From positions 1-5,918 of the forward strand of contig CAMBHC010000187.1 in the NCBI GenBank assembly GCA_945866285.1: DNA of 5,918 nucleotides, written 5' to 3'. The position numbers were made by a program, and so were the translations under genes. Within the stretch, counting starts at the first letter, position 1; the number at the start of each line of letters is the position of its first letter. The stretch is from Candidatus Sulfopaludibacter sp. SbA3 (GTDB taxonomy: Bacteria > Acidobacteriota > Vicinamibacteria > Vicinamibacterales > UBA2999). The notes beneath the pieces are model-generated. The model made no database searches. It saw nothing but the letters and a program-made list of their open reading frames with translations, and was not told the DNA's origin. Positions 1-5,670 of this stretch are shown here, one piece after another.

Positions 1-1005
1 GGGCTGCGGTCCGATCCGGCGTCTTACACCCGTGACAACCTGACCCGGCAGCTGAGGACGTACGCGCAGTACGGCGTGACCACGGTGTTCAGCCTGGGCG
101 ATGACCAGGCGCTGGGCTTTGAGCTACGAAATGAGCAGGCCACCGGGCCGCTGGACCGGGCCAGGCTCTTTGTCGCCGGCGCGGTGATTACCGGCACGAC
201 CGCCGAAGAGGCCCGCGCCATGGCGAGCAAGGTTGCGGACATGAAGCCGGACCTGTTGAAGATTCGCGTCGACGACAACCTGGGCTCGACTCGCAAGATG
301 CCGGAGCCGGCCTGGCGCGCCGTCATCGATGAAGCGCACCAGCGCAACCTGAAGGTGGCCGTGCACATCTACTCGCTGGCCGACGCCAAGGCCACGCTCG
401 AGGGCGGCGCCGACTTCATCGCCCACAGCGTCCGCGATGTGCCGGTCGACGAAGGATTCATCGCGATGCTGAAAAGCCGCGAGGTGTGTTACTCGCCCAC
501 CTTCACGCGCGAGATCTCCACCTTCATTTACGACGCCACGCCGACCTGGGTGGATGACCCGTTCTTCGTCAAGGGCGTCACGCCTGACATCATCGCGCAG
601 CTCAAGGATTCGAAACGCCAGGCGCAGGTCCGCAACGGCGCTGGTTGGAAAGCCGGGCAGCAGTACAAGGCCGGCCTCGAAGTGGCGAAGCGCAACCTCA
701 AGACGCTGGTGGACCGCGGCGTTCGCATCGCGTTCGGCACCGACACCGGGCCGCCGGCCCGCTTCCAGGGGTTCTTCGAGCACCTGGAACTCGAGCTGAT
801 GGTCGAGGCCGGGCTGACGCCGATGCAGGCGCTGGTCTCAGCCACCGGCGATGCCGCGCGCTGCCATCAGCGCGCCGGGCAGTTCGGTACGCTGGCGCCG
901 GGCGCGGCCGCCGACCTGCTGATCCTGGGCGCCAACCCGCTCGACCACATCCGCAACACGCGGAGCATCGAGCAGGTCTGGATCAACGGCAGGAAAGCGT
1001 TTTGA
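1..1005 (+). CDS. Metal-dependent amidohydrolase, imidazolonepropionase-like, 5'-truncated by the window edge
   Basis: The frame is open from base 1 to a TGA at 1003-1005, giving 334 visible codons, so the true start lies outside the window. The fold is the amidohydrolase TIM barrel. Visible metal-site residues, by visible codon number, are Lys87 in LLKIRVDD (the usual carboxylated lysine), His122 in VAVHIYS, His142 in DFIAHSV and Asp248 in FGTDTG. The N-terminal HxH motif of the family must lie upstream. The start of the visible part (YGVTTVFSLGDD) matches the stretch that normally follows the HxH strand, so roughly 70-120 residues are missing. The C-terminus (GTLAPGAAADLLILGANPL, then VWINGRKAF) is the standard closing beta-sandwich of the family. 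Family members hydrolyse C-N bonds in cyclic amides, dipeptides or similar compounds; the substrate here cannot be told. The gene is convergent with the deacylase at 1113-2798. The family call is firm, the substrate unknown. Confidence 0.93.
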   Translation, partial: GLRSDPASYTRDNLTRQLRTYAQYGVTTVFSLGDDQALGFELRNEQATGPLDRARLFVAGAVITGTTAEEARAMASKVADMKPDLLKIRVDDNLGSTRKMPEPAWRAVIDEAHQRNLKVAVHIYSLADAKATLEGGADFIAHSVRDVPVDEGFIAMLKSREVCYSPTFTREISTFIYDATPTWVDDPFFVKGVTPDIIAQLKDSKRQAQVRNGAGWKAGQQYKAGLEVAKRNLKTLVDRGVRIAFGTDTGPPARFQGFFEHLELELMVEAGLTPMQALVSATGDAARCHQRAGQFGTLAPGAAADLLILGANPLDHIRNTRSIEQVWINGRKAF

Positions 1006-1014
1006 GAGATCGGT

Positions 1015-1112
1015 AATCTGCGGCTGTATCCAATCTGATGCGGCTGTATCCAACCTGCGTCTGTATGTAATCTGCGGCTGTATCCAATCTGCGGCTGTAT
1101 CCAATCTGCGGC
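1015..1112. repeat. 17-bp direct tandem repeat array between convergent genes
   Basis: The unit is AATCTGCGGCTGTATCC. Copies are at 1015-1031 (exact), 1032-1051 (20 bp, an extra ATG after AATCTG), 1052-1068 (four changes: AACCTGCGTCTGTATGT), 1069-1085 (exact), 1086-1102 (exact) and 1103-1112 (first ten bases). The array begins nine bases after the stop of the upstream amidohydrolase and ends directly against the stop codon (CTA on the plus strand, 1113-1115) of the convergent gene. It therefore occupies almost the whole intergenic gap. The unit is about 53% GC, below its surroundings. It has no internal dyad, so it is not a hairpin terminator, and there are no spacers, so it is not CRISPR. 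Function is unknown. It could be a slippage-generated minisatellite or a member of a dispersed intergenic repeat family. Confidence 0.93.
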
Positions 1113-2798
1113 CTAGCGAGGACTCTTGGCCGGACCGTAGACCGGCCGGCCAGGCCGCGCGCCCGTGAGGCCCCGGGGGTCGAGCACCGGCACACCAGTC
1201 CCAATCACGTGCTCGATGCCAGTCGGGTACTGGTGTGGCTTGTCGTAGGTGGCGTTGTCCATGACGGTCGCGGGATTGAACACGACAAGGTCGGCCAACA
1301 TCCCCAGCTGAATGCGCCCGCGATCCTTGATGCCCATCTGCGTAGCCGCGGCGCTGGTCATCCGCCTGACCGCTTCCGAGAGGGTCATCACTTGGTCGTC
1401 CCGGACATACTTCCCCAACACGCGCGGAAACGTCCCGTACGACCGGGGGTGGGGCGATCCCTGCGCTAAGACACCTTCCTGACGCAGCGCCGCGGAGTCG
1501 GTGCCAATCGTCACCAGCGATGATTGCAGGCCGGTCGCGACGTCAGCCTCGCTCATCATGTGGTACAGCGCGCCAATGCGACCGCCGCTCTCGATCAACA
1601 GCTGGAAGTAGACATCCCATGGATCGGCTTTTCGCTCGACCGCGATCTGCGCGATGCGCTTGCCGATGATTGACTGATCGATCTCCTTCGGCGCCGAGGC
1701 GACCTGGATGCCCTCGAAGGTCGTCGCCTGCAGCAAATTCTCCCAGCCGTCGATCTTGCTCTCGATCTCGGCGCGAGCCCGCTGGCGAACGGCTGGGTCC
1801 GTCAACCGCGCCAGCATCTGGTCGCGGCCGCCTTCCTGCACCCACAACGGCAACGTGGCCGCGAGACCGGTCCCGCCGGCCGTGTAGGGATACATCGTCG
1901 CTGACACCTTGACGCCGGAACGGTTGGCGGCGTCGATCTTCGCGAGCGCCTCGTTCATGCGGCCCCAGTTGGCCTTGGCGCCCACCTTGAGGTGAAAAAT
2001 TACCACCGGCAGGCCCGCGTCGCGGCCGATGCCGATGGCCTCGTCGAGCGCGTTGAACAGGTTAAAGCTCTCGCCGCGAATGTGGGTGATGTAAATGCCC
2101 TGATACTTGGCGGCCACCTTGGCCAACGCCACCAACTCGGCCGTCTGGGCGAATGAGCCCGGCACATAGATCAGGGCGCTGGACAAGCCAAACGCACCAT
2201 CCTGCATGGCCTGATCGACCATGTCTTCCATGCGCGTCAACTCCGCCGCGGTCGGCGGCCGGTTGTCCATGCCGATGACGGTGCGCCGCACGGCGGTGGC
2301 CGGGACGAACGTGCCCAGGTTGATCGTGGTGCCTCGTTCACGCAGCCGGTTGAAATAACCATCGGCGTCGGTCCAGTCAAAGGCGACCCCAAACGGCGCC
2401 AGCGCCTCGACATCCGCGGTGTCCTTGGTCCAGTACGCCGGCGATCCACCCTCGCCGATGATCTCGGTCGTGATGCCCTGGCGCAGGTGACTCTCGCCAT
2501 TGCCATCGGCCAGCAGGGTCGTGCCCGATTGGCCTTGCACGTCGATGAAGCCGGGAGCCACCATCAGGCCGCTCGCGTCGATCACGCGCCCGGCACGGCC
2601 GTCTGACAGGTCGCCAACTGCGACGATCCGGTCGCCCGTGATGCCGATGTCACCGCGTGCGGGTGCGCTGCCGTTCCCGTCCAGCACCGTGCCGCCACGA
2701 ACGATCAGATCGTAGCTGGCGGGCTCCGCGCAGCCGAGGGCCGTAGTGACGCACAGGCCGGCCACGACGGGAATCAAGAGACGGCTGATTAACCTCAT
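1113..2798 (-). CDS. D-aminoacylase / N-acyl-D-amino-acid deacylase family amidohydrolase, predicted lipoprotein
   Basis: A 561-residue protein from ATG 2798 to TAG 1115. An in-frame TTG three codons upstream (2807) overlaps the -10 box and is unlikely to be transcribed. Residues 1-23 form a signal peptide: Arg2 and Arg6, a hydrophobic core, then ALGC with Cys23 as the probable lipidated residue. Mature protein would be anchored in the periplasm or on a membrane face. DLIVRGGTVLDGNG near residues 30-43 is the typical start of amidohydrolases with N-acyl-D-amino-acid deacylase activity. Visible active-site residues are His239 (YITHIRGES), His269 (VIFHLKVGAK) and Asp434 (TIGTDSAAL), plus the subfamily signature HPRSYGTFPRVLG (450-462). 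The C-terminal beta-strand region reads RIQLGMLADLVVF. Unusually, the HxH after PGFIDV is Gln88-Gly-Gln90, and the GNCG metal cysteine site reads GEGG (115-118). The family releases D-amino acids from N-acyl-D-amino acids. The exact substrate is not determined; dipeptidase or other amidase activity is possible. Confidence 0.92.
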   Translation of the reverse strand: MRLISRLLIPVVAGLCVTTALGCAEPASYDLIVRGGTVLDGNGSAPARGDIGITGDRIVAVGDLSDGRAGRVIDASGLMVAPGFIDVQGQSGTTLLADGNGESHLRQGITTEIIGEGGSPAYWTKDTADVEALAPFGVAFDWTDADGYFNRLRERGTTINLGTFVPATAVRRTVIGMDNRPPTAAELTRMEDMVDQAMQDGAFGLSSALIYVPGSFAQTAELVALAKVAAKYQGIYITHIRGESFNLFNALDEAIGIGRDAGLPVVIFHLKVGAKANWGRMNEALAKIDAANRSGVKVSATMYPYTAGGTGLAATLPLWVQEGGRDQMLARLTDPAVRQRARAEIESKIDGWENLLQATTFEGIQVASAPKEIDQSIIGKRIAQIAVERKADPWDVYFQLLIESGGRIGALYHMMSEADVATGLQSSLVTIGTDSAALRQEGVLAQGSPHPRSYGTFPRVLGKYVRDDQVMTLSEAVRRMTSAAATQMGIKDRGRIQLGMLADLVVFNPATVMDNATYDKPHQYPTGIEHVIGTGVPVLDPRGLTGARPGRPVYGPAKSPR

Positions 2799-3960
2799 TG
2801 CGGGCAACTATAATCGCTTCATCATCCCTGCCCAAGTCACTGTCAGCGCGTATCTGCCACCGGCATCAGTCGCCCCGCGCGATCGCGGCTTGTTCACGGC
2901 CGACGAGTACCAGGAGGTCCGTGCCTTCTTCACGGCGCGCCCACACCTCTCGCCCACCCCGCTGCTCGACCTGCCCGGCTTGGCCGGACGGCTCGGCGTG
3001 GGCCGCGTCATGATCAAGGACGAGACCGGCCGATTTGGCTTGAACGCCTTCAAGCTGCTCGGGGACCGGTTCGCCATGGAGACCCTCGCCGCCGAGGGCG
3101 CCTTGCCGCCCGGGCACACGGTCGTGTGCGCCAGCGAGGGGAATCATGGCCGCGCCGTCGCCCGCGCCGCCCGCGATGCCGGCTGCCACGCCCGCGTCTA
3201 CATGGCTGCCGACGCCGCGCAGGCGCGCGTGGATGCGATCGCCGGCGAAGGTGCCACGGTCGTGCGCGTGGATGGCTCCTATGACGATGCCGTCCGCCGA
3301 TTGAGTGCGGATGCGGCCGCGCACGGCTGGACGATCGTGTCAGACACGTCCTGGGACGGCTACGAACGCATTCCGCGGCTGATCATGCTGGGCTACACCC
3401 ACATGATGGCTGAGGTGACCGAGGCAAGCGACGCGGTCTTCGTGCAGGGCGGCGTCGGCGGCTTGCTGTGCGGCATTGCCAGTTGGTGCGCCTGTCACGC
3501 GCCGGAGCGAGCCGTCGTGTCGGTCGAACCGACGACCGCCGCTTGCCTGCTGGCCTCGGCACGGGCCGGCCGTCCCACCGCCGTCACCGGCGCATTGGCC
3601 ACGACGATGGCCGGCCTTCGCAATCGCGAGGTGTCGCCGCTGGCATTTCACTCGGTCCGCAGAACAGTCGCGGCCTACCTGGCCATCGATGACGTGTGGG
3701 CGAACGACGCGATGCGCACGCTGGCCGATCCTGCCGCGGGCGATCCGATGCTCGCCGCTGGCGCGTCTGGCTCCGCGGCACTCGGTGGCTTGCTCGCCGT
3801 CTGCGGCGACCCGGCGATGCAGCCGGTCCGCGAGCGCCTGGGCCTTGGCCCCACCTCACGCGTGCTCGTGATCGTCAGCGAAGGGGTGACGGACCCGGCG
3901 CTCTGGAGTGAGGTAACCGGAAAGCCTGTCGGCCATAGCGCCGAGCGCGACGGCCGATGA
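2746..3960 (+). CDS. Diaminopropionate ammonia-lyase-like PLP enzyme (fold type II), start codon unresolved
   Basis: Numbering is from GTG 2746 (404 residues), the only standard start codon that keeps the whole family N-terminus. The protein aligns by eye along its length with E. coli YgeX, which converts D- or L-2,3-diaminopropionate to pyruvate and ammonia in the cytosol. Shared features include PTPL (70-73), IKDETGRFGLNAFK with the PLP-binding Lys103 (YgeX Lys77), GNHGR (132-136, His of YgeX His123), YMAADAAQARVDAI (152-165), SDTSWDGYERIP with Asp200 (YgeX Asp189) and the phosphate-binding GGVGG loop (235-239). The catalytic Asp120 of YgeX is replaced by Glu131. Similarity to YgeX starts near residue 36. 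GTG 2746 lies inside the divergent gene and upstream of the TATAAT at 2809, so the real start may be ATC 2821/2824 or TTG 2890. A general serine/threonine dehydratase-like activity is the main alternative. It overlaps the next gene by four bases (ATGA). Confidence 0.9.
   Translation: MTHRPATTGIKRRLINLIAGNYNRFIIPAQVTVSAYLPPASVAPRDRGLFTADEYQEVRAFFTARPHLSPTPLLDLPGLAGRLGVGRVMIKDETGRFGLNAFKLLGDRFAMETLAAEGALPPGHTVVCASEGNHGRAVARAARDAGCHARVYMAADAAQARVDAIAGEGATVVRVDGSYDDAVRRLSADAAAHGWTIVSDTSWDGYERIPRLIMLGYTHMMAEVTEASDAVFVQGGVGGLLCGIASWCACHAPERAVVSVEPTTAACLLASARAGRPTAVTGALATTMAGLRNREVSPLAFHSVRRTVAAYLAIDDVWANDAMRTLADPAAGDPMLAAGASGSAALGGLLAVCGDPAMQPVRERLGLGPTSRVLVIVSEGVTDPALWSEVTGKPVGHSAERDGR
2785..2821 (+). 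promoter_or_regulatory. Divergent promoter for the ammonia-lyase operon, sharing the -10 core with the minus-strand promoter
   Basis: A perfect TATAAT lies at 2809-2814 on the plus strand. It overlaps the minus-strand -10 box (2807-2812) by four bases. The best -35 candidate is weak: CTGATT at 2785-2790, with an 18-base spacer. The expected start point is the A at about 2821. The two start points would be about 22 bases apart, so two polymerases could not bind at once. The strength of the -10 box in otherwise GC-rich DNA makes it credible; the weak -35 suggests either an activator or modest output. Confidence 0.5.
2798..2835 (-). promoter_or_regulatory. Sigma70-type promoter for the deacylase, predicted leaderless transcript
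   Basis: Read on the minus strand, TTGGGC (2835-2830) and TATAGT (2812-2807) are separated by exactly 17 bases. They match the -35 consensus at 3 of 6 positions and the -10 consensus at 5 of 6. The expected start point, 7-9 bases past the -10 box, falls on the A at 2799 or the A of the ATG at 2798. The mRNA would then have no room for a Shine-Dalgarno sequence. This supports ATG 2798 over TTG 2807 as the start. The promoter is predicted from sequence only. Confidence 0.6.
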
Positions 3961-5573
3961 GTCGGCGAACCACAAACATCGGCGCCCTGCTGCTGTTTGT
4001 CGCCCTCTCAGTGCTGATGACATGGCCGCAGGCGCGGCTGATCGCCACGCACCTTCCCGACTCGGACGACCCGCTGCTCAGCATCTGGCGCATCGCGTGG
4101 ATTGCGCACATCCTGCCGACTGCTCCGGCGGACCTGATGAACGGCAACATCTTCTATCCGGAACCACGCACCCTCGCCTATACCGATTCGGTCTTGCTGC
4201 AGGGCCTGGCCGCAGCGCCGCTGATCTGGGCCGGGCTGACGCCGATGGTCACGTACACCCTGCTCATCCTGGCGTCGATCGCCCTCTCAGGGTGGACGAT
4301 GTTCCTCTACGCCCGCCATCTCACCAACCGCGTCTCGGCGGCGCTGCTGGCCGGCATCGTCTTCGCGTTCGTGCCGTTCCGGTTCGATCACCTCCAGCAC
4401 CTCGAGTTGCAAGCGACGATGTTCCTGCCGCTCGCGTTGCTCTGGGTCGATCGCGCACTCGAAACGGGATCGCGCCGCGATGTGTGGCTGGCGGTCGCCG
4501 CGGTTGTCGCCCAGGTCTACTGCGGGATCTACTACGCGGTGTTCCTGGTCACGGCGTTGCTGTTTGTGATCCCCCTCCGCTGGCGCAGCGTGCCGGTGGA
4601 ACGGCGCGCCGGTGTCCTCCGCGCCGGTGTCGTCGCCGCCGTCGTCGGCGGGTTGGTCGTGCTGCCGTACCTCGCGGTCTATGTCCTCAATCGCAGCAGC
4701 CTCGGCGACCGCACGAGCAGCGACGTCCTGACGTACTCGGCGACGCTGTGGAACTACCTCTCGACTCCGAACGAGAACGTCGTACACGGCGGCTGGAGTG
4801 GTGCCCTCGGCCAGAACGAACGGCGCCTCTTCCCCGGCATCGTGGCCCTCGCCATCGCGGCGGCAGGTGTGGTCGGCATGGAGCGGCGACGCCTCACGCT
4901 CGCCGTGGTGGGGCTCGTCGGGTTCGTGATCTCGTTGGGCCTGAACACACCGGTCTACTCGATCCTGAGCTCCGTGCTTTTCATCTACAACGGTTTACGC
5001 GCGCCGGCGCGGGCCAGCATCCTGGTGTTCCTGGCGCTGGCCGGCCTGGTGGCGTTTGGTTGGGCACGTCTCGAGCGGTCGCTCAAGGGATGGGCACCCG
5101 CGGCGACGGCGGTGGCGGCGCTCGCGCTGTTGGGCGAGTACGCCACCGTGCAGTCACAGTGGTTCGTCGCCACGAGGCGGCCGCCGCAGGTGTATGAGTG
5201 GCTGGCCAGGCAACCACGATCGGTCGTGCTCGAGCTCCCGCTCACGACCGCCGACCGGCTCGATCTGGTGCCCGACGGCATCTACATGTTCCGCAGCACC
5301 GAGCACTGGCACCCCATCCTGAACGGCTACAGTGGATTCTTCCCAGGAACTTTTCTCGAACTGACGGAACGCATGAAGACGTTTCCGGACGAGGCTTCGA
5401 TTGCCTACCTGAAACAACGGCAGGTTGACCTCATCGTGGTCCACGGCGGACTGCTGGCCCCGGACCGGTTTGGCGCCATCACCACCAGCCTGCTCGGCAG
5501 GCCTGACGTCGAGGCCAACGGCCAATTCGAGGAGCCGATGGGACCCGACATGGTTTTCAGGCTCATTCGCTAG
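3957..5573 (+). CDS. Polytopic inner-membrane protein, GT-C glycosyltransferase-like, uncharacterised
   Basis: A 538-residue protein starting at the ATG that overlaps the upstream TGA (ATGA), which points to translational coupling. I see about 10-12 membrane segments: roughly residues 8-24, 80-95, 98-117, 126-143, 154-165, 175-206 (probably two), 221-244, 291-307, 313-330, 352-370 and 380-398. A soluble C-terminal part (about 400-538) follows. The first external loop carries HLPDSDDPLLSIWRIAW (32-48). An acidic motif in this loop is typical of GT-C glycosyltransferases, which use lipid-linked sugar donors. NIFYPEP (64-70) and NGYSGFFPG (456-464) are, to my recollection, conserved in a large group of unnamed bacterial membrane proteins. 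Starting at the first ATG keeps the first membrane helix intact; a later ATG at 4017 would cut into it. No specific substrate can be named. Its link with the lyase upstream is positional only. Confidence 0.88.
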   Translation: MSRRTTNIGALLLFVALSVLMTWPQARLIATHLPDSDDPLLSIWRIAWIAHILPTAPADLMNGNIFYPEPRTLAYTDSVLLQGLAAAPLIWAGLTPMVTYTLLILASIALSGWTMFLYARHLTNRVSAALLAGIVFAFVPFRFDHLQHLELQATMFLPLALLWVDRALETGSRRDVWLAVAAVVAQVYCGIYYAVFLVTALLFVIPLRWRSVPVERRAGVLRAGVVAAVVGGLVVLPYLAVYVLNRSSLGDRTSSDVLTYSATLWNYLSTPNENVVHGGWSGALGQNERRLFPGIVALAIAAAGVVGMERRRLTLAVVGLVGFVISLGLNTPVYSILSSVLFIYNGLRAPARASILVFLALAGLVAFGWARLERSLKGWAPAATAVAALALLGEYATVQSQWFVATRRPPQVYEWLARQPRSVVLELPLTTADRLDLVPDGIYMFRSTEHWHPILNGYSGFFPGTFLELTERMKTFPDEASIAYLKQRQVDLIVVHGGLLAPDRFGAITTSLLGRPDVEANGQFEEPMGPDMVFRLIR

Positions 5574-5670
5574 TCTCACGCCTGGCCCGGCAGGTTGGGA
5601 TCAACAGGCCGCCACGGCGGCGGTCACCCTGCGCTCGACCCGCCGGACGACCATCAGCGCCACCGGCGCC
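5574..5670. other. Gap between the membrane-protein gene and the next open frame
   Basis: I see no RNA gene, consensus promoter or convincing terminator here. A small GC hairpin (5608-5621) is present but has a very short loop and no following T-run. Frame 1 is open through this stretch, but it has no ATG, GTG or TTG before 5671. Confidence 0.5.

Noticed and set aside
76..78. GTG as the start of the left-edge amidohydrolase
   Set aside because: The frame is open back to base 1, and the residues before it (YAQYGVTTV) are conserved in the family, so the gene is simply cut by the window edge.
1015..1112. CRISPR array
   Set aside because: The copies are directly adjacent with no unique spacers, and no cas gene is present.
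1127..1152. Hairpin TGGCCGG / CCGGCCA as a terminator for the left amidohydrolase
   Set aside because: It has a 12-base loop, no following T-run, and lies within the C-terminal coding part of the convergent gene.
838..1204. Minus-strand open frames across the repeat array, giving DTAAD/WIQPQ-like repeated peptides
   Set aside because: They arise because a 17-bp stop-free repeat shifts frame with each unit. They run antisense or out of frame over two well-supported genes and show no family similarity.
2805..2807. TTG as the start of the deacylase
   Set aside because: It overlaps the predicted -10 box; ATG 2798 keeps the whole signal peptide and fits the predicted transcript start.
4022..5197. 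Long second plus-strand open frame (391 codons) inside the membrane-protein gene
   Set aside because: Its translation is rich in Arg, Gly, Pro and Ala with no domain, as expected from an offset frame of a GC-rich gene. The overlapping frame has clear membrane segments and motifs.
5608..5621. GCCGCC...GGCGGC hairpin as a terminator after the membrane-protein gene
   Set aside because: The loop is only two to four bases and no T-run follows, so support for intrinsic termination is lacking.
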